DNA of 64,000 nucleotides from Pseudoduganella umbonata (GTDB lineage Bacteria; Pseudomonadota; Gammaproteobacteria; Burkholderiales; Burkholderiaceae_D): the NCBI RefSeq assembly GCF_014192225.1, contig NZ_JACHXS010000002.1, positions 834,844 to 898,843 of the forward strand. The letters are read 5' to 3'. Position numbers and translations under genes: made by a program. The notes under the pieces were generated by a model, which was not told where the DNA came from, made no database searches, and worked only from the letters and a program-made list of their open reading frames with translations. Positions 9,404 to 18,012 of this stretch are shown here, one piece after another (position 1 is the stretch's first letter; every line of letters starts with the position of its first letter).

Positions 9404-10939
9404 ATGGATGAATGGTGGCGGGCCGGGGACAGCGTATGGCGCGAGGATGCCGCCGCGTCCACGCGCTTCGTGCTCGAGGCGGTGCAGGGCGTGCCACGCA
9501 TCGACTGGGAGCTGGCGCGTGGCCGGCTGACGGACGTGGCGCTGCTGGTCGGCGCGGCGCTGCCCACCACGTGCGCGCACGCGGCGATCTTTCCTCCCGA
9601 ATTCGCTTTTTGCCCCGAATGCGGCGCACCGCTGCATCGCGCCGCGCAGGCACGGTTCCCGGCATGGTGGGGGCCCGTCACCGGCGCCGTGCCGCCCGGT
9701 GCCGCGGCACTGCCGCGCCACGTACCCCATGGCCTGCCGCAAACGGCGCTGGCGCTCGGCGATGCGATCGAGGAACGCGAGCCGGAACCGTTCGTCGGCC
9801 GGGCGGACTGGCGCATGCCGGCGCCGCCGAATGCCGTGTGCGTATTCGCGGCCGCCGATTTCGGGTTTTCCGCCCAGCGGCTGGTAGCGCTGGCCTACAC
9901 CCGCAACGTGGTGCAGTACTGGGATCCGCCCGGCGCCCGCTGGCACGTCTTCACCGCCGACGAAAGCGCGGCGGACCTGCATTTCACCGCCTCGGCTTAC
10001 GCGTGGCTGCCGCCGGCGGAAGCGCAGGGGGACGCAAAACGCGGCGAGTTCGGCATCGTGCCGACCGCGCGCGGCCTGTTCCGGCTGGTCATCAATCCAC
10101 TTGCCGAAAGCTGGCACACGGAACCGGTATTCCAGGCGCCGCTGGCCGCCAGCCCGGGCGGCATCGGCCGGCGCATCGCGTGCCCGTTCGTCACGCCCGA
10201 TGGCGTGCGCCTGTGGAGCGCGGCCGCCGACGGCGCCGATCCGGAAGTGCTCGATGTCGCATCGCCCGATCCGTCGGTGCCGGTGCCGCAGGCCGGCTGG
10301 TCGCGTCCGTTCAGCTATGACGGCCGGCTCTACTGGCTGCACGAGGAAGGCCAGTTGCTGTGGCGCCCCGGCCATCCGCCGCGCTGGCTGCCGTGGCCGT
10401 TTCCGTGGACGCCGCGCCTGCAGTTCGGCGGCCCCGTGCGCAGCCGCGACGGCCGCCTGTGGCAGATCGGGAACGATGGCGCCGGCTATTCGTTCCGCGC
10501 GCTGGACGATGGCGCGGGCCTGGGCGCGCCGCAGGTCGAACCCATCGACGGCGCGCGGCTCGGCTTCGGCACGCTGCTGTTCCGCCGCGGCCACCAGGTG
10601 AAGGACGATCCGTGGTCGGTCGAGGATGTGGAAGACCAGGCCAGCGGCGACGCGCTCGTGCTGCCGCTGCTCGAAGCGGTATCGGCCACGCGCGGCCAGC
10701 CTTCCGGCCTGGTGCTGCGTTTTCCCGGCTTTACCGGCCGCGCCGAAGCCGCGCTGGCGGGCGAGGTGCTGCCGCGCACCCTCGTCGAATGGGTCGGCCG
10801 CCAGAACGTGATCCTCGACGAGATCGCCCGGCTGAAGAACCCGGGCGACTGCGTGCCCTTCGTCTGGCACGGCAGCCTGTGGCTGCACCATCCATCGTGG
10901 AACGAGATCCGCGGCTGGAAGCTGGAGGGCTTCGCATGA
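9404..10939 (+). CDS. Unknown protein with zinc-ribbon-like motif, first gene of tubulin-like operon
   Basis: 511 residues starting MDEWWRAGDSVWRED, chosen over the ATG at 9362 because GGGGGA lies 4 bp before 9404. Around residues 55-75 there is a short metal-knuckle motif (TTCAHAAIFPPEFAFCPEC). The rest has recurring Trp/Gly-rich segments (RLYWLHEEGQLLWRPG, PVRSRDGRLWQIGNDG) that suggest beta-propeller-like repeats. There is no signal peptide, so it is cytoplasmic. It is first of five tightly spaced genes, and its stop codon overlaps the next start (ATGA), indicating translational coupling. No family is recognised; context implies a role in the tubulin-like system. Confidence 0.7.
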   Translation: MDEWWRAGDSVWREDAAASTRFVLEAVQGVPRIDWELARGRLTDVALLVGAALPTTCAHAAIFPPEFAFCPECGAPLHRAAQARFPAWWGPVTGAVPPGAAALPRHVPHGLPQTALALGDAIEEREPEPFVGRADWRMPAPPNAVCVFAAADFGFSAQRLVALAYTRNVVQYWDPPGARWHVFTADESAADLHFTASAYAWLPPAEAQGDAKRGEFGIVPTARGLFRLVINPLAESWHTEPVFQAPLAASPGGIGRRIACPFVTPDGVRLWSAAADGADPEVLDVASPDPSVPVPQAGWSRPFSYDGRLYWLHEEGQLLWRPGHPPRWLPWPFPWTPRLQFGGPVRSRDGRLWQIGNDGAGYSFRALDDGAGLGAPQVEPIDGARLGFGTLLFRRGHQVKDDPWSVEDVEDQASGDALVLPLLEAVSATRGQPSGLVLRFPGFTGRAEAALAGEVLPRTLVEWVGRQNVILDEIARLKNPGDCVPFVWHGSLWLHHPSWNEIRGWKLEGFA

Positions 10940-12435
10940 CGGGTTTGCTGCGCTTGCAGCGCTGGTCCATGCTCCTCCTCGCGTCATGCGCCAGCGTCGG
11001 CGCCCAGGCGGCGTCGCATGTATTCCTGGTGCAGAACTCGGGCTGGATGGAGCCGTTCTATGCCGATCCGACATCGCCCTACAAGGCGCTGGTGACGGAA
11101 GTGGTGCAGGCCGCGATGGCACCCGGCGATGCGCTGGTGCTGGCCGCGTTCAACCAAAGCCTGCCGGGTGCGCCGTCGCCGCGCGCGCTGCTGGCGCAGC
11201 AGGGCAAGCCGGACCGGGCAAAGCTGCGCGGCGTGCTGGATCCGCTGGAAGTGGGCCGCAAGCCGGGTGGCAAGGCGATGGCCGATACCGACCTGGGCGA
11301 AGCGGTCGGCAGCGCGATCGACGGTGCGCTGGGCGGCAAGCCCGGCCTCGTATGGCTGTTCACGAACAACCGCAACAGCCCGAACAACGACCAGGCCACG
11401 GCGCGCCGCAACCGCGAGTTCTACCAGCTGATCCACGAAGGCGCGGCGATCCGCAAGGCGCTGGCGTTCCCGTTGAAGATGCCGGTGCAGGGCGCCCAGT
11501 ACAGCGCGGGCGGCCTGATGGTCTACGTGTTCGCCGTGCAGGAACAGGGCGCGCGCGAGCTCGACGCGCTGCTGGCCAGCGGCCGCCTGAAACAGGTGAT
11601 CACGGAAATGCCCGCGCGGCTGAAACCGCTGGACCAGGATACCGTGCGCCTCGTGCCGGCCCGCGTGGAGAATACGCCCGGCGTGCGCTATGCGGTGCTG
11701 CCGGATGGCCGGCTGCGCGCCGAACTGGATGCCGGCAAGTCCGCATCCGCCACGCCCGATGCCCGCATCACATGGCGCCTGGAAAACACCATGTACCCGT
11801 ACACCATCACGGCGGCCGACATCAGCGCGCAGGCCGCGCTGGCCGGCGAAGTGAAGCCGGTCGCGCTGCAGACGGACTCGGTGCGCAACCTCGCGCCGGG
11901 CAGGCCGCAGCCGCTGGCTTCGTCGCTGAGCCTGCCGGTGGCGAACCTGCCCGGCAAGTGGTCGATGGCGGCGCTGTCCACGGCCGGTTCGGCGCAGGTG
12001 ATTCCGGGCCGGATCGAAGTGCGCCTCGCTAACCAGCGGCTGGAACTGTCGCAGGCATTCCGGCAGCGCATGGCCGAACTGTTCCCCGGCGACCCGCTGC
12101 CGGACATCTTCACGCCGCCGGCACGGATCCAGCATTCGCGCGCCGTGCTGCCCGTCGAGGTGAGGCTGCAATATGGCGCCGGCCCGCTGCTGGCGGCGAT
12201 CGGCGGCCTGTTCGCGGTGCTGGCGGCGGCCGGCGCGCTGGCGGTGGCCGCCACGCGCGGGCGCAAGGTCCTCGTCACCGTCGACGGCGAACCGCGCACG
12301 ATACGCACGAAGGCCGGCGCCAGGACCCCGCTCTACAACACGGCCGGCGAGCAGGTCGCCGAGCTGCATGCATCACTGTTCGGCCAGCGGCTGGCGAACG
12401 TGCGCGAAGGCGCCAGCGTCAGGCTTGGCAAGTAA
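10936..12435 (+). CDS. Exported von Willebrand A-like protein with C-terminal membrane anchor
   Basis: 499 residues. An N-terminal signal (RWSMLLLASCASVGAQA) leads into a domain starting SHVFLVQNSGWMEPF, which aligns by eye with the first beta-strand and MIDAS of vWA domains (DxSxS), but with Gln for the first Asp. A second vWA-like strand is GLVWLFTNNRNSPNND. After about 270 residues of beta-rich sequence, a membrane helix (LLAAIGGLFAVLAAAGALAVAA) precedes about 80 cytoplasmic residues. The start overlaps the upstream stop by 4 bp. vWA proteins are known partners of bacterial tubulin-like systems described by comparative genomics. The fold call is an inference from short motifs. Confidence 0.65.
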   Translation: MTGLLRLQRWSMLLLASCASVGAQAASHVFLVQNSGWMEPFYADPTSPYKALVTEVVQAAMAPGDALVLAAFNQSLPGAPSPRALLAQQGKPDRAKLRGVLDPLEVGRKPGGKAMADTDLGEAVGSAIDGALGGKPGLVWLFTNNRNSPNNDQATARRNREFYQLIHEGAAIRKALAFPLKMPVQGAQYSAGGLMVYVFAVQEQGARELDALLASGRLKQVITEMPARLKPLDQDTVRLVPARVENTPGVRYAVLPDGRLRAELDAGKSASATPDARITWRLENTMYPYTITAADISAQAALAGEVKPVALQTDSVRNLAPGRPQPLASSLSLPVANLPGKWSMAALSTAGSAQVIPGRIEVRLANQRLELSQAFRQRMAELFPGDPLPDIFTPPARIQHSRAVLPVEVRLQYGAGPLLAAIGGLFAVLAAAGALAVAATRGRKVLVTVDGEPRTIRTKAGARTPLYNTAGEQVAELHASLFGQRLANVREGASVRLGK

Positions 12436-12457
12436 GAAAACCAGAGGAAAACCAACC

Positions 12458-12937
12458 ATGCAAGCCAACGAACCCCAGCGCGATCCCGGTTTCCGGATCC
12501 CGGAAGACAAACCTGCCCAGGCACCGGCGGGCGACGGCACGCTGTCGACCACGCCGCCCGGCGATACCGGCAGCGCCACGCCAGGCGCAGGAACCGCCGG
12601 AAGCACAGGCATCGAAGTCGCACCCGAAGGGCAGGTGCCGGCCACCGACACGTCCACACGCGACATCGCCATCGGCGGCGCCGTGTTCCTGTTCCTGCTG
12701 GTGATCTTCTTCTTTGCCCGCAATGCCTTCGCCAACCACCTGGTGCGCCGCCGCGTGGCGCCGTCGTCGGCCGATACCGCCGGCTGGCTGCTGTTCTTCG
12801 GGCTGGCCTTCCTGTCCGCCGCGGTGGTGCTGGGCTTCGTCAATTCCACCAAGTTCCTCAGCCTGGCCATCACCGGCACGCTGCTGGTGTTCGGTATCGC
12901 CGCGATTGCCGGCGCACTCTTCACCGGGCGGAGGTAG
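12458..12937 (+). CDS. Small membrane protein of the tubulin-like operon
   Basis: 159 residues; AGAGGA lies 10 bp before the ATG. Residues 1-65 are a polar Pro/Gly/Thr-rich tail with no recognisable fold. Three hydrophobic helices follow: GGAVFLFLLVIFFFA, AGWLLFFGLAFLSAAVVLGFV and LAITGTLLVFGIAAIAGALF. It sits between the vWA-like gene (22-bp gap) and the tubulin-like gene (3-bp gap). A role as membrane anchor or adaptor for the cytoplasmic filament-forming protein is an inference from position. No family recognised. Confidence 0.7.
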   Translation: MQANEPQRDPGFRIPEDKPAQAPAGDGTLSTTPPGDTGSATPGAGTAGSTGIEVAPEGQVPATDTSTRDIAIGGAVFLFLLVIFFFARNAFANHLVRRRVAPSSADTAGWLLFFGLAFLSAAVVLGFVNSTKFLSLAITGTLLVFGIAAIAGALFTGRR

Positions 12938-12940
12938 GCC

Positions 12941-15900
12941 GTGGACCCGATCGGGAAAAAGACCGAACTGAAAGTCGACCTGCGGCCGACGCTGTTCATC
13001 GGCGCCGGCGGCACCGGCATGGAAGTCATGATGCGGATCCGGCGGCGCATCCTGTCGGCCGTGTGGAACCGCCACCATCCCGCGCGGGTGGAATCGATCG
13101 GCGAGTTCCCGGTCGCGCGCTTCCTGCACATCGACCTCGATAGCGGCGCCGTCATCGACGAGGGCAAATCGCAGCGCACCGACCCGTGGTACGAACTGGT
13201 CAAGCTGGGCGACGAGGAACGGCTGGTCGAACCGATCGACCTGCAGCAGTACCACGAATCCGACGATAGCCTGGCGCGCTTCCCGCTGATCGAAAGCTGG
13301 ATGCCGCTGCGGCCGAAGAAGCTGCGTTCGCTCGGCATCGACCCGTCGCTGGGCGCCGGCCAGATCCGCGCGGTGGCGCGGCTGTACCTGTTCGACAAGT
13401 ACCCGAAGCTGCGCGGCCGCATCAAGGGCGCATTGAACTTCCTGGCATCGAACGCCGGCATCGAGCGCAAGGACAATTACCAGCGGCTCGGCCTGCAGGT
13501 CGATACGTCGAAGTTCCGCATCGTCGTCATCGCGTCGAACGCGGGCGGCACCGGTGCCGGCACGGCACTGGACCTGGGCTGGCTGGCCAAGGCGATCGCC
13601 CGGCAGGAAGTGTCGGACAGCCAGGTCGACCTGGTGATGTTCATGCCCACCGGCTATGCGCGCGCCAACAAGGAGCGCACCGAGGCCAACGCGTATGCCA
13701 CGCTGATGGAGATGGAAACGGCGATGCGCGACATGAACGCGCAGGTGCGCTGGGCCGATCCGGACAGCCTGACGGGCCGCGGCGCGCCGTACGACGACGT
13801 GTATTTCGTCGATACCGCGAACCTGGCGAACAAGGCTACGCAGGACGTCAAGGACGTGTACCAGATGGTGGCCGATTCGCTGTTCGAGGATTTCGCCTCG
13901 GCCGATTTCGCCAACAGGAAGCGCTCGGTCGCCGTCAACCAGCAGCAGCACAAGCTGGGGCCATTCAATCCGAAGGTGCCGGAGGCGCGCTTCGGCGACA
14001 TGCGGCTGTCGTATTCGAAGGTGTATTCGGCGTTCGGCCAGTCCGTGCTCGACACGCAGCAGGGCCTGCGCGAGGATATCCGCGCCTACGAACTGGCCGC
14101 GCTGATGGTGAAGGCATTCTTTGGCATCATCGGCAAGGACGGTGCGCCGGCCCGCCGCGCCGGCGACGGCGAGCGTGACGTGTTCATGCGCGAGCACATG
14201 TGGCTGGCCGAGCGCCCGTTCGACGAATTCCCGGACTTCAAGAAGGGCACGGTGGAGGTGACGCCGTTCCAGGAATACGCGCTGACCGACCAGCTGTTGA
14301 TGGACAAGGACCAGCGCTCGCTGCTGGAACGCGTGGAAGCGAAGGTGCAGGCCGAGATCGACCGCATCACCAACGGCTACGACCTGAAGGAATGGCGCGC
14401 CAAGCTCGCCGAGCTGCTGCCGCACCTGGAACGCGATGCGATCCGCGAGGCCGGCGCCATCGCCGAAACCAGCGAGGACCGCCTGAAGCGCCACACGCAG
14501 GAACTGGCGACGCGGCTGAAGGGCCGCGTGCGCGAGCGGCTGTATGCGCTGCTGGACGACCGCCGCCAGGGCGGCCTGGAATTCGTGCTGTCGCTGCTGG
14601 AACAGATCAAGGCCCGCGTGGCCCAGCGCGACATCCCGCGCATGGAGCACAACGAGCGCCGCTACCGCGAGATGCGCGATGCGCTGCGCACCCGGCAGGT
14701 CGAGGAATCGCTGAACAACCTGGCGCAGGCCGCCGGCAAGTGGATCAACGCGGGCGCCCAGGCGCGCGAGGTGATCGTCCACCTGAAACGCGACATTGCC
14801 GACTACCTGCGCTTCCACCTGCTGGCCGTCACCGCCGGGCAGTCGGCCGAGGTGCTGCGGCAGGTGTCGGCGTGGCTGGGCGAGCCGCAGTCGGTCGACG
14901 AGAAGGGCCAGGCCGTATGGTCCGGCATCGCCGGCGAATTCCAGGAAGGGCGCCGCTGCGTGGAAGCGATGCTGGGCGCCGTCGACCAGCGCGTGGCGCA
15001 GCTGCGCGCCGATGCGCAGCACGACCATGCCACCTACATGAAGCTGGCCAGCGACGAGCCGGCGCCGCCGGTGAAGCTGACCGGCGACGTGTCGGCATGG
15101 AGCGAGGAAGTGCTGCTCGAATTCGGCGGCTCGGCGCGGCTGTTCCCGCAACTGGGCGACGAGAAGCTGCGTTCGTCGCTGCTGCTGAAACTGTTCCGGC
15201 GCGCGCAGACGCAGCTGTCCACCGAGGAGGCGGGGATGGAACCTGCCGACCCGCTGCTGGAACGGCTGCTGGCGATGTCCGTGCAGGAACGGCAACGCGT
15301 ATTCGCCGAATGGCTGAAGAGCGCGATGCCGTGGGTGAATGCGCGCTTCTCGGCCGAGTTCACGCCGGGCGCCGACCAGTTCAAGTGCTTCGTCGGCGTC
15401 GGCGACGTCAATGCGTGGAAGCGGCTGGAGGGCGAGATCCGCGCCGCCGCTCCCACCGGCTATTTCCACGGCGAGCTGGTCAACATCGTCAACACCGGCG
15501 TCAAGGGCCGGGCCGTGTGCTACATCGAACTGTCCGGCTACCCGATGACGGTGCTGCGCGGCCTGCCTACCTGGCGCACGTCGTACCAGATCGAGAATCC
15601 GAAGATCCCCACGCACCTGCACTTCGATGCGACGCGTTTCCGCCACCCGATCGCGCCCGGCATGGATGAACTGAACCGGCTGGCCGACGACTACGAGCGC
15701 TTCCTGCAGGCCGTGGCCCTCGGCGTACTGAAACGCAAGGCCGATATCGCCGACCGCGAGGCCACGTTCCAGCCGCGCGGCCAGTACCTGTTCGAGGTGG
15801 AGCAGGGCTCCGGCGAATGGCTGCAGGTGGGTAACGAGTATGCGATCCGTTCGAATGGCCTGCCGTCGTACTACCGCGAGCAGATCGTGGCCACCGTGCT

Positions 15901-16588
15901 GCAGCGCCTGGCGCGCATGGGGCCGCACCAGTTCCTGCTGCTGGCGGCGCTGATGCGCTATTACCAGCACCGTGTCTACCAGCCGCGCCTGGAAGTGGAC
16001 GAGACCGGGGCCGAGCTGCCGTCGCCGTCGCTGCCGAACATCACGGCCAAGCGCCTGCACGACGAGTGGCTGCGGCGCGCGGTGGCAGCCGAGCCGTCGC
16101 TGGCGCAATCGTTCGACCGCGCGCTGGACCTGCTGCCGCAGTGGAGCGAGCCGGTGCCGGGCTCGGCGTACGACGCCTACCAGTGGGAAGTGCAGCACAG
16201 CGTCGACAAGCGGGTGCCGCGCGCCGAATACCTGGCCGGCGACGCGGCCGCGAAGGCGCTGCTGGGCGGCGGCGTGTCGATCGCCAAGACGGTGGATGCG
16301 CCGGCCGGCGCCATTTCTCCGGCGGCTTCGCCTGCTTCGTTGTCCACTGCGCCGTCCTCCGCGTTGTTCAAGGTGTTCGTCAACCGCATGCAGCAGGGAC
16401 CGTACACGGTGGCCGAGCTGGCCGAGCGGATCGCGCGCGGCGAGGTGAGTGCGGCCACCAAGGCCTGGAACATGCGCTGGGTGCCGCACGTGGATCAATG
16501 GCAGCCGGCCGGCACGGTGGCGGAACTGGCGCCGCTGTTCGCCCAGGCGATCCCCGATCCGGTGGACGACATTCCCGACCCGGAGTAA
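12941..16588 (+). CDS. Large tubulin/FtsZ-superfamily protein (Tubulin_2-like) with C-terminal GYF-like domain
   Basis: 1215 residues from a GTG start with GGAGG 6 bp upstream. Residues 18-27 (FIGAGGTGM) match the first nucleotide-binding glycine loop, and residues 198-208 (ASNAGGTGAGT) match the tubulin signature loop (GGGTGSG in FtsZ). Further Rossmann-like blocks are FLHIDLDS and VDLVMFMPTGYA. The middle third (about 450-650) is charged and helical, probably coiled coil. Residues about 1142-1203 (FVNRMQQGPYTVAELAERI...WNMRWVPHVDQWQPA) match a GYF_2 adaptor domain. FtsZ is about 380 residues, so this is a much larger relative. GTP binding and polymerisation are inferred from motifs; partners are the flanking membrane proteins. 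Confidence 0.8.
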   Translation: MDPIGKKTELKVDLRPTLFIGAGGTGMEVMMRIRRRILSAVWNRHHPARVESIGEFPVARFLHIDLDSGAVIDEGKSQRTDPWYELVKLGDEERLVEPIDLQQYHESDDSLARFPLIESWMPLRPKKLRSLGIDPSLGAGQIRAVARLYLFDKYPKLRGRIKGALNFLASNAGIERKDNYQRLGLQVDTSKFRIVVIASNAGGTGAGTALDLGWLAKAIARQEVSDSQVDLVMFMPTGYARANKERTEANAYATLMEMETAMRDMNAQVRWADPDSLTGRGAPYDDVYFVDTANLANKATQDVKDVYQMVADSLFEDFASADFANRKRSVAVNQQQHKLGPFNPKVPEARFGDMRLSYSKVYSAFGQSVLDTQQGLREDIRAYELAALMVKAFFGIIGKDGAPARRAGDGERDVFMREHMWLAERPFDEFPDFKKGTVEVTPFQEYALTDQLLMDKDQRSLLERVEAKVQAEIDRITNGYDLKEWRAKLAELLPHLERDAIREAGAIAETSEDRLKRHTQELATRLKGRVRERLYALLDDRRQGGLEFVLSLLEQIKARVAQRDIPRMEHNERRYREMRDALRTRQVEESLNNLAQAAGKWINAGAQAREVIVHLKRDIADYLRFHLLAVTAGQSAEVLRQVSAWLGEPQSVDEKGQAVWSGIAGEFQEGRRCVEAMLGAVDQRVAQLRADAQHDHATYMKLASDEPAPPVKLTGDVSAWSEEVLLEFGGSARLFPQLGDEKLRSSLLLKLFRRAQTQLSTEEAGMEPADPLLERLLAMSVQERQRVFAEWLKSAMPWVNARFSAEFTPGADQFKCFVGVGDVNAWKRLEGEIRAAAPTGYFHGELVNIVNTGVKGRAVCYIELSGYPMTVLRGLPTWRTSYQIENPKIPTHLHFDATRFRHPIAPGMDELNRLADDYERFLQAVALGVLKRKADIADREATFQPRGQYLFEVEQGSGEWLQVGNEYAIRSNGLPSYYREQIVATVLQRLARMGPHQFLLLAALMRYYQHRVYQPRLEVDETGAELPSPSLPNITAKRLHDEWLRRAVAAEPSLAQSFDRALDLLPQWSEPVPGSAYDAYQWEVQHSVDKRVPRAEYLAGDAAAKALLGGGVSIAKTVDAPAGAISPAASPASLSTAPSSALFKVFVNRMQQGPYTVAELAERIARGEVSAATKAWNMRWVPHVDQWQPAGTVAELAPLFAQAIPDPVDDIPDPE

Positions 16589-16591
16589 ACG

Positions 16592-17941
16592 GTGGCCGAA
16601 TATCGCTGTATCAACGAAGGCTGCGGCCGGACGTTCCCGCGCACCGTGCGGTTTTGCCCGTACTGCGGCACCGGCCAGTCGGCCGGTGTGCCACGGACCG
16701 CCGCGCCCGCGCCGCAGCCGGCGGCGCCGCCGCCCGCTACGCCCCCCGCTACGCCGCCGATTGCTCCGCCACGCCCTGCGGCGCCGCCGGTTGCCGTGCC
16801 GCCGCCCGCGGTATCGCCGGCTCCATCGCCAGCCCCAGCGCCGGCCGCATCCGCACCGGCCCGTCCGCCCGCGGCACCAGCTGCTCCGGTGCCGCCGCCG
16901 GCCCAGCCGCCGCGCTACCAGCAACCGCAGCCCGCGGCCGGCGTGCCACGGCCGCCCGGCGCAGTGCCCGGCGGGCCGTCGCTGCCGCCGGTGCGCAAGC
17001 CGGTCGGCAAGAGCACGTGGTTCTTCGTGGCGCTGCTGCTGCTGGCGATCTGGTTCCTCGTCAAGCCGGGCGATCCGTCGAAGCAGTTGAACAGGAAGAT
17101 CGACGACGCCATCGCGCTGACGGAAAGCTGCGACATCGCCGATGCGCGCGCGGTGCTGGCCGATCTGCGCAAGGAGAAGGCCGACCCGGCCGCGCTGGCG
17201 CGCCTGCAGAAGGCGATTTCCGCCACCGCCCCGGCCTGCGAGAAGAAAAGCCAGCGCGCCAAGGCATGGTCCGATACCCGGGCCGCGCTGGAAACGGCCT
17301 TGTCGGGCAACGCGCTGGAGAAGGCATCGGCGCGGCTGACGGCGTTCGTCAAGCGCTGGAGCGACGACGAGCGGACCCGCGAGATGCGTGGCCGCATCGA
17401 TGCGCGCCGTGCCGAGAAGCTGCTGGACGAAGCCGAGGGCTGCCTGGCGAAGAAGGATCGCGCCTGCGTGGAGGCAAAGCTGGACGCGGCCGAAAAACTG
17501 CGCAGGCCGGAATCGCGGCAGCGCATCGAAGCGCTGCGCGAATCGCTGTCGCGGATGCTGGAATCGACGCTGCTCGAGGGCGCCGGACAGGGTAGCAGCC
17601 AAGGTAGCAGTCAGGGCAGCATTCAGGGCAGCGGGCAGGGCACCGCGGCCAGCCGGGCCGGCCTGTCCGGTTATCCGCCTCCGCTGTCGACGACACCGCC
17701 ACGCGTGGCCGCCGCCGCGGTGACGGCGCCCGGCAGCGCCGAAGCCCGGCGCCTGCAGGGCGAAGCCGAACGCGAACTCGCGCAAGGCAACTACCGCAGT
17801 GCGATCGGCCTGGCCGGGCAGTGCGCGGCGGCCGGCGGCGGCGACTGCACCGCGCTGCGCGACAGGGCCATCCGGCTGGAGCGCGAACTGCACCTGTGCA
17901 TGCAGTCCGGCCGCGAATGGGTGGGCCAGCGCTGCGAATAG
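16592..17941 (+). CDS. Zinc-ribbon, membrane-spanning protein with helical periplasmic region
   Basis: 449 residues from a GTG start, 3 bp after the tubulin-like gene. Residues 1-26 form a zinc ribbon (YRCINEGCGRTF...RFCPYCGTG). Residues about 30-140 are an extreme Pro/Ala linker. One membrane helix (STWFFVALLLLAIWFLV) follows, and the rest is helical with paired Cys (ESCDIADAR, PACEKK, EGCLAKKDRACVEAK), probably disulfide-bonded TPR-like repeats outside the cytoplasm. A Gly-Ser-Gln tandem repeat and a second Cys-containing helical unit end the protein. The zinc ribbon inside and repeats outside suggest a transmembrane adaptor for the tubulin-like protein. Confidence 0.7.
   Translation: MAEYRCINEGCGRTFPRTVRFCPYCGTGQSAGVPRTAAPAPQPAAPPPATPPATPPIAPPRPAAPPVAVPPPAVSPAPSPAPAPAASAPARPPAAPAAPVPPPAQPPRYQQPQPAAGVPRPPGAVPGGPSLPPVRKPVGKSTWFFVALLLLAIWFLVKPGDPSKQLNRKIDDAIALTESCDIADARAVLADLRKEKADPAALARLQKAISATAPACEKKSQRAKAWSDTRAALETALSGNALEKASARLTAFVKRWSDDERTREMRGRIDARRAEKLLDEAEGCLAKKDRACVEAKLDAAEKLRRPESRQRIEALRESLSRMLESTLLEGAGQGSSQGSSQGSIQGSGQGTAASRAGLSGYPPPLSTTPPRVAAAAVTAPGSAEARRLQGEAERELAQGNYRSAIGLAGQCAAAGGGDCTALRDRAIRLERELHLCMQSGREWVGQRCE
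17583..17641 (+). repeat. In-frame tandem repeat (about 12-bp unit)
   Basis: Imperfect copies of a 12-bp unit GGYAGCAGYCAR encode GQGSSQGSSQGSIQGSGQG inside the zinc-ribbon/TPR protein. The unit length keeps the frame, so copy number can vary without breaking the gene. It forms a flexible linker between helical blocks. Confidence 0.6.
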
Positions 17942-17964
17942 TCCAGTACCCGCCGGCAGGCGAA

Positions 17965-17989
17965 CGGCGGCACGCCGCCGAATTTTGTT
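17965..17989 (+). terminator. Probable terminator after the tubulin-like operon
   Basis: CGGCGG-CACG-CCGCCG hairpin (17965-17980) followed by AATTTTGTT, between the operon's last gene and the lipoprotein gene. The stem is short and the U-tract interrupted, so termination may be partial. Confidence 0.45.
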
Positions 17990-18012
17990 AAGCTGCCGCC
18001 AAGGAGGACATC

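Noticed and set aside
12419..17893. A 1824-codon open frame on the minus strand across the tubulin-like operon
   Set aside because: It is the antisense of well-supported genes with glycine-loop and zinc-ribbon motifs. Its own translation is Arg/Gln/Leu-rich without any domain, a known effect of high GC at codon position three.
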